A DNA stretch of 27,598 bases from Synergistaceae bacterium UBA5827 (GCA_002432945.1 DJHE01000007.1:1-27598), one strand, 5' to 3'; shown: positions 7,585 through 15,754, counted from the first letter of the stretch. Translations and numbers: made by a program. Notes: a model not told the origin generated them from the letters alone.

Positions 7585-8376
7585 ATGTCCTGCATGATGT
7601 CAATGAACGACGCCCTTGATTGGTTCCAGGCGTATACGCGAGAATTCGAGTCAGAAGGAGGAGGCCTCGAACCTCTACTGGCCCTGAAATGGAGCCACAG
7701 CTTCAGCGTTTCCCTTGAAGCCGGACGCATCGCCCGGGGGATGAGATTCGCACCGGACAGCATCGTTCACGCAGAGATACTCGGGTTGCTTCACGATGTC
7801 GGGCGGTTTCCCCAGTTCCGGGATTTCGGAACGTTTTACGACGCTGCCTCCGTGGACCACGGGGAATTGGGGTGGAAAACGGTCTCGGAAGCCCTGGTCC
7901 TGTCTTCACTTGAGGATGCGGCTCGGCTAGCGATCCTGGACGGGATACGCTACCACAACAAGAAGGAAATCCCCCTGGATATCCGCCCGTCAAGCCTGGG
8001 TATGGTCAGGCTCATACGGGACGCGGACAAGCTTGACGTGTTCGAGTTGGTGCAGCGGTACCTCGACGAGGGGCGCATCCGGGAACTTCTTCCCCGAATT
8101 CCCGAAACGTGGGAGATAAACGGGGCAGTCGTCGATTCACTGATGGAAACGGGACGGGCCTCATACAGCCAGGTCAGGTCGGTGGCGGATTTCCTCCTGG
8201 TCCAGCTTTCATGGGTTTTCGACATGAACTATCCCCCCGCTTTCAGGAGAGTCCTGGATCGGGGCGTGATCGAAAGAATCGAGACGCGACTTCCGCTCGA
8301 ACCCCGTGTAAGGACGATCATCGAAAAAGCCAGGACCTTCGCCAGGTCCTCGGCAGCGGAAGGGGAAGTGGCCTGA
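7585..8376 (+). CDS. HD-domain metal-dependent phosphohydrolase
   Basis: This 263-residue cytoplasmic protein has an HD-superfamily hydrolase fold; the substrate is unknown. The metal-binding pattern is visible: His38 in KWSHSF, His70-Asp71 in LLHDVGRF, and Asp146 in RDADKLD. Additional histidines at 92 (VDHGEL) and 124 (RYHNKK) fit HD proteins that hold more than one metal. No partner domain such as PAS, response receiver or DUF3369 is present. Four ATG codons cluster at 7585-7605. The purine-rich AGAGGAAAGGAAAGG run favours the first or second. Its TGA overlaps the ATG of dgkA by one base, so the pair is translationally coupled. Substrates of such proteins include nucleotides and phosphate esters; none can be assigned here. 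Confidence 0.85.
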   Translation: MSCMMSMNDALDWFQAYTREFESEGGGLEPLLALKWSHSFSVSLEAGRIARGMRFAPDSIVHAEILGLLHDVGRFPQFRDFGTFYDAASVDHGELGWKTVSEALVLSSLEDAARLAILDGIRYHNKKEIPLDIRPSSLGMVRLIRDADKLDVFELVQRYLDEGRIRELLPRIPETWEINGAVVDSLMETGRASYSQVRSVADFLLVQLSWVFDMNYPPAFRRVLDRGVIERIETRLPLEPRVRTIIEKARTFARSSAAEGEVA

Positions 8377-8765
8377 TGGGAGAGCCCTCAAAGGCAAGGT
8401 GCAGCTGGAAAAATGACTCGCTCGGAAGGAAAAGCCTGAACTCTTTCAACGGACTGAAGACAGCCTTCTTCATGGAAACCGCCATTGCCCGGGAAACCGC
8501 GTGCGCATTTTTGTTGACTGCCCTGGCGATCTACGCCGGGAAGGGGAATTTCTGGCTTGCTTTCCGGGTTTTCCTGCTCAGCCTGGTCCCGATGGTCATC
8601 GAGCTGATCAACACATCCCTCGAACTATTGATCGATAGTCACGTGGGAACCGATTTCAACGAGGATGTGAAGCGAACAAAGGACATGCTCTCGGCATCCG
8701 TGCTCCTTGCCCTTGTGATCAGCTACGGAGCGGTTCTTGCCTTGATTGTGCCGAATTGGAAATGA
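8376..8765 (+). CDS. dgkA: Diacylglycerol/undecaprenol kinase (DgkA family)
   Basis: This small integral-membrane lipid kinase has 129 residues, against about 122 in E. coli. It phosphorylates diacylglycerol in proteobacteria, or undecaprenol in Gram-positive homologues, using ATP. NGLKTAFF and the ETAIARETA stretch match the N-terminal amphipathic helix and metal-binding glutamate region. Three hydrophobic helices follow. The conserved second glutamate lies in ELINTSLELLID, the counterpart of E. coli EILNSAIEAVVD, and KRTKDM corresponds to GRAKDM. The frame is open far upstream, but the ATG at 8376 has AGGGGAAG just before it and overlaps the HD gene stop, so I begin there. Undecaprenyl phosphate is also the lipid carrier used by the neighbouring arn operon, so undecaprenol kinase activity would fit, as inference. 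Confidence 0.9.
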   Translation: MGEPSKARCSWKNDSLGRKSLNSFNGLKTAFFMETAIARETACAFLLTALAIYAGKGNFWLAFRVFLLSLVPMVIELINTSLELLIDSHVGTDFNEDVKRTKDMLSASVLLALVISYGAVLALIVPNWK

Positions 8766-8798
8766 AAAGACTGGAAGGTCATCGGGAGGGAAAAGGCA

Positions 8799-9563
8799 AT
8801 GAAGTTTGTTCGATTTGAAAAAGAAGGCCAGGTTCGTTTCGGCATCCTGGAAGGGGACACAGTCACTCCCTTGTCGGGGGATCTTTGGGATGAGAAGCCC
8901 CTTTCCGGAAATGAACTCCGGCTTGCCCAGGTTCGGCTGATGGCCCCCCTTGAGCCGGGCAATATTTTCTGCATCGGCCGAAACTACTCGGAACACGCAA
9001 AGGAGCTCGGGAACGACCTGCCCGAGGAACCCCTGGTCTTTATGAAGCCCACGGCCTCCCTCCTGGAGCCCGAGGGGACGATCTCCGTTCCCCTGTGGGC
9101 CGGACGAATCGATTACGAGGGAGAACTGGCCGTGGTCATCGGCAGGATTTGCCGCAACGCTTCGGAAGAGGAGGCGGAGGAAGCGATTTTTGGCCTGACC
9201 TGCCTGAACGACGTCACGGCAAGGGATCTCCAGAAGAAGGACGGGCAATGGACCCGCGCCAAGGGTTTTGATACGTTTTGCCCGTTGGGACCTTGGATCG
9301 TCAAGTCTGCAGAGACAAAGGGCAGGAGAATAGAGACGCGCCTCAACGGCCGTGTAGTCCAATCGGCCAATACGGACATGATGATCTTCCCTGTTTCGCG
9401 CCTGGTCTCCCATATAAGCCGCTTTACAACCCTTCGTCCGGGAGACGTGATCGCAACGGGAACTCCCGCGGGTGTCGGCCCCATGAATGCGGGTGATGAG
9501 GTGGAAGTGGAAATCGAGGGAATCGGGCTCCTGCGAAATCGCGTGGTGGCGGAAGCTTCCTAG
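8799..9563 (+). CDS. Fumarylacetoacetate hydrolase family protein
   Basis: This 254-residue enzyme of the FAH superfamily is probably an acylpyruvate hydrolase or oxaloacetate decarboxylase-like enzyme acting on a 2-keto acid with a divalent metal. A short N-terminal beta domain (1-50) is followed by the catalytic fold: CIGRNYSEHAKE (58-69), the metal-binding IDYEGELAVVIG with Glu108 and Glu110, and CLNDVTARD with Asp138, spacing like that of FAHD1-type enzymes. The C-terminal GTPAGVGPMNAGDEVEVEIE and GIGLLRN complete the family signature. The ATG at 8799 has GGGAGGG upstream. It lies 33 nt after dgkA and 13 nt before corA, in the same direction. Its physiological substrate cannot be told from sequence or neighbours. 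Confidence 0.9.
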   Translation: MKFVRFEKEGQVRFGILEGDTVTPLSGDLWDEKPLSGNELRLAQVRLMAPLEPGNIFCIGRNYSEHAKELGNDLPEEPLVFMKPTASLLEPEGTISVPLWAGRIDYEGELAVVIGRICRNASEEEAEEAIFGLTCLNDVTARDLQKKDGQWTRAKGFDTFCPLGPWIVKSAETKGRRIETRLNGRVVQSANTDMMIFPVSRLVSHISRFTTLRPGDVIATGTPAGVGPMNAGDEVEVEIEGIGLLRNRVVAEAS

Positions 9564-9576
9564 GGAGGCGATCCAG

Positions 9577-10629
9577 ATGCCGAGGGACAGGAAAACCAGG
9601 CTCCGTTCGGGACCTGAAAGAAGGAAAGCAGCTCCGGTTCCCGGGAAAACCCCCAGGCTTAGCCTGATCTCCTACGATGCCGACCGGTTCTGCGAACATG
9701 TCTCCTGCAGCCTGGAAGAGTGCCTGGCATCCTGCGACGAGGACGGGATCCGGTGGATAAACGTTGACGGTCTTTCGGATCCCGCGCTGCTGGAGACGCT
9801 CATGGGCAGGTTCGGTATTCACCCCCTTGTCATGGAGGACGTCACCGCCCTGGAACAAAGGCCCAAGCTTGAGGACTACGGGAAATACCTTTTCGCGGTC
9901 CTGAACATGCTGAGTATCGAGGAGGAAACCGGACGCCTCCTTTCGGAACAGGTGAGCATCGTCCTCGGGGACCGTTTCGTCCTGTCTGTCCAGGAAGAGG
10001 TCGGAGACTTGTTCGGGCCAGTCCGGGAGCGCCTGAGGACAGGAAAAGGCCGGCTCCGGAAGATGGGTGCGGATGCCTTGGCCTACAGTCTCCTGGATGC
10101 CGTGGTGGACGGTTATTTCACGATCCTGGAAACAATCGGGGACCAAGTGGAATCCCTGGAAGAGGAACTCGTGACCAACCCGACCCGGCAGACTCTTCAT
10201 GCCCTCCATGGGCAAAAACGGGAATTGATCTTCCTCCGGCATTCCATCTGGCCCCTGAGGGAATTGATCGGGAGCCTCGAGCGGGGGGAATCTCCCCTGC
10301 TCAGCGAGCAGTTGGCTCCTTACCTGAGAGATCTATACGACCACACGATCCAGGTGCTTGAAACCGTGGAAAGCCTCAGGGACACGCTTTCGGGGCTTCT
10401 CGATATCTATCTCTCCAGCATCAGCAACCGCATGAACGAGATCATGAAGGTCCTGACCGTGATTTCAACCCTTTTCATCCCGCTGACTTTCATCGCCGGG
10501 GTTTATGGGATGAACTATCGCTATATGCCGGAACTGCAATGGCGCTGGGGCTATCCGGCTGTCCTGGCCGTCATGGCAGGGGTAGCCGGATTGATGCTTC
10601 GTTACTTTCACCGCAAGGGATGGCTCTAA
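9577..10629 (+). CDS. corA: CorA-family magnesium/cobalt transporter
   Basis: This inner-membrane Mg2+ (also Co2+/Ni2+) channel has 350 residues, close to the 351 of the Thermotoga CorA. The long N-terminal cytoplasmic part includes HPLVMEDV, the conserved start of the funnel domain, and an extended helix rich in Glu and Arg. The two C-terminal membrane helices are visible, the first ending in the YGMN selectivity motif at residues 310-313, followed by a short YRYMPE loop, the second helix, and a basic tail (FHRKGWL). The start at 9577 follows GGGAGG at 9563-9568. The frame is open further upstream into the FAH gene, but that part is out of register with it. The stop is 3 bp from the stop of ugd on the other strand. 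Confidence 0.95.
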   Translation: MPRDRKTRLRSGPERRKAAPVPGKTPRLSLISYDADRFCEHVSCSLEECLASCDEDGIRWINVDGLSDPALLETLMGRFGIHPLVMEDVTALEQRPKLEDYGKYLFAVLNMLSIEEETGRLLSEQVSIVLGDRFVLSVQEEVGDLFGPVRERLRTGKGRLRKMGADALAYSLLDAVVDGYFTILETIGDQVESLEEELVTNPTRQTLHALHGQKRELIFLRHSIWPLRELIGSLERGESPLLSEQLAPYLRDLYDHTIQVLETVESLRDTLSGLLDIYLSSISNRMNEIMKVLTVISTLFIPLTFIAGVYGMNYRYMPELQWRWGYPAVLAVMAGVAGLMLRYFHRKGWL

Positions 10630-10632
10630 GAC

Positions 10633-11967
10633 TTACGAGTTCTCGCCAATGATGGGCGGACGGCCGATGGAGTAGTAGGTGAAACCGTGGCGCCTCATTT
10701 CCTGCGGGTTGTACTGGTTCCTGCCGTCGAAAACCACGGGTGAGTTCATGAGCTGGGCCAGCCTGTCAAGGTCGGGTTGCTTGTAAAGGTCCCACTCCGT
10801 GACAAGGACGAGAGCATCCGCCGCCTTGGCGGCTTCCAGGTGATTTTTCGTGAACTCGAGGTTCGGATGGGGCAATAGGGCCTTTCGCGCCTCGGGGATG
10901 GCCACCGGGTCGTGTGCCCGGACCAGGGCTCCAGCCCGAAGCAGGTCCTCTACAAGGACCAGTGCCGAGGCCTCACGGGTGTCCGAGGTGTTCGGCTTGA
11001 AGGAAAGCCCCCAGATTGCCACGGTCTTGCCCGCCGTGTTCTCGAAATGCCGGGCGATTTTCTTGAACAGGATGTGTTTCTGGACGTTGTTGACCTTTTC
11101 CCCGGCTTCCAGGATGCGAGGGTTGCAACCCAGGCTGGCGGCGGTCTGGATGAGGGCGCGAACATCCTTGGGGAAGCAGGAGCCGCCGTAGCCGCAGCCG
11201 GGCGAGATGAAAGCGTAGCCGATCCGGGAGTCGGACCCGATACCGAGCCGGACTTTTTCCACGTCTGCACCGACGCTTTCGCAGATGCCCGCGATCTCGT
11301 TCATGAAGGATATCTTTGTTGCCAGCAGGGCGTTGGCCGTGTACTTGGTCATCTCGGATGAAGGGATATCCATGAAAAGGAGCTTTTCCTCGTCCAGGAA
11401 CGAGTAAAGCATGGAAAGGGCTTCCCTGGCTTCATCGCTTTCAGTTCCGACGACCACGCGATCGGGGTTCATGAAGTCGAGGACGGCGGATCCCTCCCTC
11501 AGGAATTCCGGGTTGTTCGCGACCTCAAATGGGATTTCCAGGCCCCGTGCGGAAAGTTCCCCCCGGATAAGCGCCTTGACCTTTAGGGTTGTCCCCACGG
11601 GGACGGTCGACTTGGTCACGACAATCTTGCCCTCTTCCATGCATTGGCCGACAGCCCGGGCAACCTCCCATACCGTGGAGAGATCGGCCGATCCGGTGGC
11701 GTCCGGCGGGGTTCCCACGGTGATGAAAACCATCTCCGATCCGTTGACGGCAGAGGCGAGGTCAGTCGTGAAATCCAGGCGCCCAGAGGCTATGTTCGAC
11801 CCCATCACGTCGGAAAGGCCGGGTTCAAAAAAAGGAACTTGTCCGTCTTTCAGCATTTCGACCTTTTCAGCGTCAACGTCGACGCAAACGACATCGTTCC
11901 CGAAATTGGCGAGGCAACTTCCCGTCACGAGACCGACATAACCTGTTCCCACCACAGCCAGCTTCAT
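10633..11967 (-). CDS. ugd: UDP-glucose 6-dehydrogenase
   Basis: It oxidises UDP-glucose to UDP-glucuronate with two NAD+, the first committed step towards UDP-L-Ara4N. It has 444 residues. The Rossmann motif VGTGYVGLVTG (6-16) opens the NAD domain, followed by TKSTVPVGTT (118-127). The second half carries GCGYGGSCFPKD with the catalytic Cys264, and the C-terminal UDP-binding domain has GLSFKPNTSDTREA. It is the last gene of the arn operon. Its ATG overlaps the arnD stop as ATGA, with GGAAGGAG about 8 nt upstream. In E. coli ugd lies elsewhere and serves several pathways; here it appears dedicated to the operon. UDP-glucuronate could still feed other polysaccharides. Confidence 0.95.
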   Translation of the reverse strand: MKLAVVGTGYVGLVTGSCLANFGNDVVCVDVDAEKVEMLKDGQVPFFEPGLSDVMGSNIASGRLDFTTDLASAVNGSEMVFITVGTPPDATGSADLSTVWEVARAVGQCMEEGKIVVTKSTVPVGTTLKVKALIRGELSARGLEIPFEVANNPEFLREGSAVLDFMNPDRVVVGTESDEAREALSMLYSFLDEEKLLFMDIPSSEMTKYTANALLATKISFMNEIAGICESVGADVEKVRLGIGSDSRIGYAFISPGCGYGGSCFPKDVRALIQTAASLGCNPRILEAGEKVNNVQKHILFKKIARHFENTAGKTVAIWGLSFKPNTSDTREASALVLVEDLLRAGALVRAHDPVAIPEARKALLPHPNLEFTKNHLEAAKAADALVLVTEWDLYKQPDLDRLAQLMNSPVVFDGRNQYNPQEMRRHGFTYYSIGRPPIIGENS

Positions 11968-12869
11968 GCCTTCATCTCCTTCCCCTGCAAGGCGACCGTT
12001 CCTGCCCGCCCCGGGAGTTCGCCAGGTTCGAGGGCACAGGCCGGAATTCTTTTCTCACCCAGGGATTGTACGATTTCCCCGAGGGTCGAGAAACACGTTC
12101 CCCGGGCCAGGCATTCCCTGAGAAAACTTTCAAAAAGGTCGATTTGGCCAATACCCTCCATTTCGGCGTGGAAAGTGTGCACGTTGATTCCATCGCCCAG
12201 TCCGCTGAGAAGCGTTGCGTTGGCCTCTTCCGGTTCTTGTCCGTCGAGGCCGAGGATCTCGTCCAGGGTCGGCAGGGTTGAAGGGACCTGGAGAGTCGCA
12301 TACCGTCGTCTCTCCCAAACCGGGAAGAAGGGGCATCTGCCGCGGCTGTCGCTGCAGTAATCGAGGCCAAGTTCGTCCTGGATCGAGAGGCTGTCCCCGG
12401 AAACCTTCCAGGCCGGGGCGGCACAGGATCGGGCCGAAAAACCGGCGACGCTTTCAAAAAGTTCGAAGGCCTGCCCCATGGAAAGGCGAATGGCATCGGG
12501 GCTCATCCGGTCGAGTTCGTCCTGCCACTCGACGTGATCCCAGGCATGGACGGCGCACTCGTGCCCTCGCTCAACAGCCTGGCGGAGGATCGACGGGTCG
12601 GAATCGACGATGCGGGGAGCGGGAAGCAGCGTGCCGTAAAGCATCGTTTTCAGGCCGTATGTGCTCACGGCCCGCGTTCGTTTCATTTTCGACAGGAAAC
12701 CCTTGCGGAAGATGCGGCGAATGGCCTTGCCGCTGTTGTCCGGCCCCATGGAAAAGAAGATGGTGGCGCGGATATTCAGCCGATCAAGCAGGTCCAGGAG
12801 AGCGGGAACTCCCTCCCTGTAACCCCGCAGGGTATCGACGTCCAGCTTGAGGCCTAGGATCACGCTCAT
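11964..12869 (-). CDS. arnD: 4-deoxy-4-formamido-L-arabinose-phosphoundecaprenol deformylase
   Basis: It removes the formyl group from undecaprenyl-phosphate-L-Ara4FN to give undecaprenyl-phosphate-L-Ara4N at the membrane. The 301-residue protein is a polysaccharide-deacetylase (NodB-type) fold, against 296 in E. coli. LKLDVDTLRGYREGVP (6-21) and IFFSMGPDN match ArnD closely and distinguish it from peptidoglycan deacetylases. HAWDHVEWQ supplies the metal histidines, and the C-terminal part retains the SDCRG-like, TLPT-DE and HTFHAEMEG segments. I start at the ATG at 12869 rather than 75 nt upstream: it overlaps the preceding stop as ATGA, and the upstream residues are not ArnD-like. The ribosome site is weak (GGAA), consistent with coupling. 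Confidence 0.94.
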   Translation of the reverse strand: MSVILGLKLDVDTLRGYREGVPALLDLLDRLNIRATIFFSMGPDNSGKAIRRIFRKGFLSKMKRTRAVSTYGLKTMLYGTLLPAPRIVDSDPSILRQAVERGHECAVHAWDHVEWQDELDRMSPDAIRLSMGQAFELFESVAGFSARSCAAPAWKVSGDSLSIQDELGLDYCSDSRGRCPFFPVWERRRYATLQVPSTLPTLDEILGLDGQEPEEANATLLSGLGDGINVHTFHAEMEGIGQIDLFESFLRECLARGTCFSTLGEIVQSLGEKRIPACALEPGELPGRAGTVALQGKEMKA

Positions 12870-13891
12870 GACGGAGTTCCGGCGGAAACCATCGAGGAGA
12901 TTGTCTTGCGTAGGGTGTCCTCGAGTGAGGTTCGGGGTTCCCACCCAAGCAGGCGCCTTGCCTTCTCGATGGAGGGGACGCGGTGTTCCACGTCCTCGTA
13001 GCCTTCACCGTAATAGGTCGCGCTTGGCGTGTCGAGGATTGTCGCCTGAAGGGCCTTATCCCTGAAGGAAGGGAAGGTCGCGAGAACTTGCTTAAGGGTC
13101 TCGGCGAGCTCTCGTATGGAGAAGTTGTTCCCGGGGTTGCCGATGTTGAAGATCTGTCCGTCGGCAACCCCGCCTTCGTTCCGGAGGATGGCCATCAGGG
13201 CCCCGATGCCGTCGTCGATGTCGGTAAAGCACCTTTTCTGCTCGCCCCCCCCCACGAGCTGGATGGGCAATCCCTGGAGCATGTTGTAGATGAACTGGGT
13301 CAGGACGCGGGATTTTCCTTCTGAAGCCAGGGTGTTGTCGTCAAGCCTCGGGCCGAGCCAGTTGAAGGGGCGGAAAAGGGTGTAGCGCAGTCCCCGCTGC
13401 ATGCCGTAAGCGGCGATGACCCGGTCAAGCATCTGCTTGCTGCAGCTATAGATCCACCGGGTCTTGCATATGGGGCCCAGGACCAGGTTGCTCTCGTCTT
13501 CCTTGAACTCGGGATCCTGGGACATCCCGTAGACTTCGGAGGTTGAAGGGAAAACCAGGCGTTTCCCGTATCGGTCGCAAAGCCTTACGATCTTGAGGTT
13601 TTCCTCGAAATCGAGTTCGAAGATGAAAAGCGGGTCTTCGACATATTTTTTCGGCTGGGCCACGGCCACGAGGGGAAGGATGACGTCGCACTCGGAAACC
13701 TGTTGCTCGATCCATTCCCTGTCCTGTCTCATGTCGTTTTGCCTGAAGGTGAACCGGGGGTGGGGCAGGCAGGCTTTGAGGTTTGTTGTCCGCAGGTCGT
13801 GCCCCCGGATTTCCCAATCGGTCGTGGAAAGTATTCTTTCGGCCAGGTGCGACCCGATAAACCCGTTGACTCCCAGGATCAGTACTTTCAC
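12866..13891 (-). CDS. arnA: UDP-glucuronate 4-oxidising decarboxylase (stand-alone ArnA C-terminal domain)
   Basis: It oxidises UDP-glucuronate at C4 with NAD+ and decarboxylates it to UDP-4-keto-pentose, the substrate of ArnB. It has 341 residues with an extended SDR fold and GVNGFIG at 7-13. Residues Ser118, Glu119, Tyr148, Lys152, Asn177 and Arg304 fall at a constant offset of 315 from the E. coli ArnA decarboxylase residues as I remember them (433, 434, 463, 467, 492, 619), so catalysis should be intact. The position matching Lys526 is Gln211. In enterobacteria this domain is fused behind the formyltransferase; here it is a separate gene starting at GTG 13891 (GGGAGG upstream), 4-nt overlap. 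Nine consecutive G occur on the coding strand at codons 213-216. Confidence 0.93.
   Translation of the reverse strand: MKVLILGVNGFIGSHLAERILSTTDWEIRGHDLRTTNLKACLPHPRFTFRQNDMRQDREWIEQQVSECDVILPLVAVAQPKKYVEDPLFIFELDFEENLKIVRLCDRYGKRLVFPSTSEVYGMSQDPEFKEDESNLVLGPICKTRWIYSCSKQMLDRVIAAYGMQRGLRYTLFRPFNWLGPRLDDNTLASEGKSRVLTQFIYNMLQGLPIQLVGGGEQKRCFTDIDDGIGALMAILRNEGGVADGQIFNIGNPGNNFSIRELAETLKQVLATFPSFRDKALQATILDTPSATYYGEGYEDVEHRVPSIEKARRLLGWEPRTSLEDTLRKTISSMVSAGTPS
13245..13253 (-). repeat. Nine-base G homopolymer in the decarboxylase gene
   Basis: The coding strand has nine uninterrupted G in the VGGGE codons, flanked by the inverted pair GCTCG and CGAGC. It is the longest single-base run I noticed in the window. 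Tracts of this length are prone to slippage in replication and to sequencing error. A one-base change would truncate the UDP-glucuronate decarboxylase just before its conserved QKRCFTDI segment. Confidence 0.9.
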
Positions 13892-14826
13892 AGGTGGTTG
13901 CCTCCCAACTTTTTTCCCGGCTGGAGTGATCTTGCGGCGAATGCCGGACCGTCCATTTCAGTTTCTCCCTCGAGCTGGCAGCGATCAACCCTAAGTGCAC
14001 CCTTGCCGGTTCCAACGACGAAGGGCTCCACATCCAGGACCTCACCGGGCTTTCCGTTCCCGTAACCTTTGAGGGGAGCGGTTTTCCAGATGAAAAGCTT
14101 CTTCCCTTCGAGATAGGTGAAAGCCCCGGGGAAGGGATGGGTGACCGCGCGAACCAGGTTGTAAATTTCCGTTGCCGCAGCGTTCCAGTCAATGAACCCG
14201 TCCTGCGGGCCCCTTCGGCCGAACTTCGTTGCCTGCGTTTCGTCCTGGGGCCTGCGCTGGGCGCGCCCATCCCGAAGCAGGGGCCAGGTTCTTGAAATGA
14301 CTTTCCTTGCGGCGTCCCTGACCTTCCAAAAAACGTCCTGGGCCGTGTCCGTGAATTCGATGGGGACGGTTTCCTGGTCGACGATATCCCCGGCATCGGC
14401 CCGGGGGGTCATCACGTGGAGGGTGACCCCGGTTTCGTTTTCGCCTTTCAGGACGGCCCAGTTGACGCAGGCGCGTCCCCGGTAGCGGGGCAGGAGGGAG
14501 CCGTGCATGTTGTAGGCCCCCATGGGCGGGATCGAGAGGATCTCGGGGGCAATCATCTTTCGGTAGTAGAAGGAAAAGAGGAAATCTGGCCTTAGGGCTC
14601 TGATTCGTTCGATTTCGGCCGGGGCGTTGATATCCTCGGGGGTATAAACGGGGATCCCGGCCTCAGTGGCAACCCGGGCAACCGACCGGAACCAGATTTC
14701 CTCAAACTGGTCGTCCGCATGGGTGTAGACCCCGACAACATGGGCTCCCTGGGCTAGCAACTCTTCCAGGCAGACGACGCCCACCTCGCTGTAGGCCGCG
14801 AGGATGATGCGCGGCTCATTCGTCAC
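13888..14826 (-). CDS. arnA: UDP-L-Ara4N formyltransferase (stand-alone ArnA N-terminal domain)
   Basis: It transfers a formyl group from N10-formyl-tetrahydrofolate to UDP-L-Ara4N, giving UDP-L-Ara4FN, the form used by ArnC. It has 312 residues, matching the first ~305 of E. coli ArnA. The catalytic triad Asn106, His108 (NMHGSLLP) and Asp144 (RADAGDIV) lies at a constant offset of 4 from E. coli Asn102, His104 and Asp140. FSFYYRKMI and FGRRGPQDGFIDW are further ArnA-like segments that separate it from methionyl-tRNA formyltransferase. The GTG at 14826 has GGGAGG 9 nt upstream and overlaps arnC by 11 nt. The stop overlaps the decarboxylase GTG as GTGA, which could allow a frameshift or re-initiation but not a simple fusion. 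Confidence 0.93.
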   Translation of the reverse strand: MTNEPRIILAAYSEVGVVCLEELLAQGAHVVGVYTHADDQFEEIWFRSVARVATEAGIPVYTPEDINAPAEIERIRALRPDFLFSFYYRKMIAPEILSIPPMGAYNMHGSLLPRYRGRACVNWAVLKGENETGVTLHVMTPRADAGDIVDQETVPIEFTDTAQDVFWKVRDAARKVISRTWPLLRDGRAQRRPQDETQATKFGRRGPQDGFIDWNAAATEIYNLVRAVTHPFPGAFTYLEGKKLFIWKTAPLKGYGNGKPGEVLDVEPFVVGTGKGALRVDRCQLEGETEMDGPAFAARSLQPGKKLGGNHL

Positions 14827-15754
14827 GGCCCCATACCTCCCTTATCACGAAGCGTGGCCTTTCCCGGACTTCCTGGTAGATCCGCCCGATGTATTCCCCC
14901 ACGAGACCGACGGAGAAAAGGGTGATGCCCATGAACAGGAAGTTCAGGGCCATCAGGGTAAAGACTCCCTCGACCTCCGGTCCGACGATCAGGCGGCGGA
15001 GGAGAAGGAAAACGCTGAAGAAAAAGCTCAGGGCCGATACGATCATCCCAAGCATCGTCACGGCCTGGAGCGGGATTAGCGAAAAGCCGGTCATGAGGTC
15101 GAAGTTGAGGCGGATCAGGCGGTAAAGGCCATACTTGGACTCCCCTTGCTCCCGCTCGGAATGGGCAATCGGTATCTCAACAGGGTTCATGGCGAATTTC
15201 TGGGCCAGGGCCGGGATGAAGGTCGTCGTCTCCTTGCACTGGTTGATAAAGGTGATGATCCGGCGGCTGTAGCCGCGCATCATGCATCCGTAGTCGTTGA
15301 GCTTCAACCCGGTGATCCTGTTGGAGACCCGGTTCACGATCCGGGAGGCGAATTTCCGGAAAAACGGATCCTGGCGGCCGGAGCGAACCGTTCCAACGAC
15401 GTCGTGCCCTTCTTCCATGGCTGCGACGATCCGGGGGATTTCTTCGGGCGGGTTCTGGAGATCCGCATCCATCGTAAGGATCATCTCTCCCCTGGCTTCT
15501 GCGAAGCCTGCCATAATCGCCATGTGCTGCCCGAAATTCCCGTTGAAGTCAATCACGACGACCCGGCCGGGGAACCGGTCCTTGCAATCCAGGAGGAGGG
15601 CGAGGGAACGATCGCGGCTGCCGTCATTGATGAAGACGACTTCATACGGCCGCCCCAGGTTTTCCATGACCGGCATCAACCTGTCAAAAAGCAGGGGCAG
15701 GCTTTCCTGTTCGTTATAGACGGGGATGACGACGGAGACGAGAGGATCGCTCAC
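14816..15754 (-). CDS. arnC: Undecaprenyl-phosphate 4-deoxy-4-formamido-L-arabinose transferase
   Basis: This membrane-associated family 2 glycosyltransferase moves L-Ara4FN from UDP onto undecaprenyl phosphate. It has 312 residues, against about 322 in E. coli. A GT-A domain starts with VSVVIPVYNEQESL; FINDGSRD and the metal-binding MDADLQNPPEE (94-104) follow, then the YGCMMRGYSRRII segment typical of ArnC. Two hydrophobic helices near residues 235-260 and 270-295 anchor it in the membrane, followed by a basic tail. The GTG at 15754 has AAGGGGTG upstream and overlaps the arnB stop as GTGA. Related enzymes include dolichyl-phosphate mannose synthases and GtrB. The arn context and the specific motifs favour ArnC. 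Confidence 0.94.
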   Translation of the reverse strand: MSDPLVSVVIPVYNEQESLPLLFDRLMPVMENLGRPYEVVFINDGSRDRSLALLLDCKDRFPGRVVVIDFNGNFGQHMAIMAGFAEARGEMILTMDADLQNPPEEIPRIVAAMEEGHDVVGTVRSGRQDPFFRKFASRIVNRVSNRITGLKLNDYGCMMRGYSRRIITFINQCKETTTFIPALAQKFAMNPVEIPIAHSEREQGESKYGLYRLIRLNFDLMTGFSLIPLQAVTMLGMIVSALSFFFSVFLLLRRLIVGPEVEGVFTLMALNFLFMGITLFSVGLVGEYIGRIYQEVRERPRFVIREVWGRDE

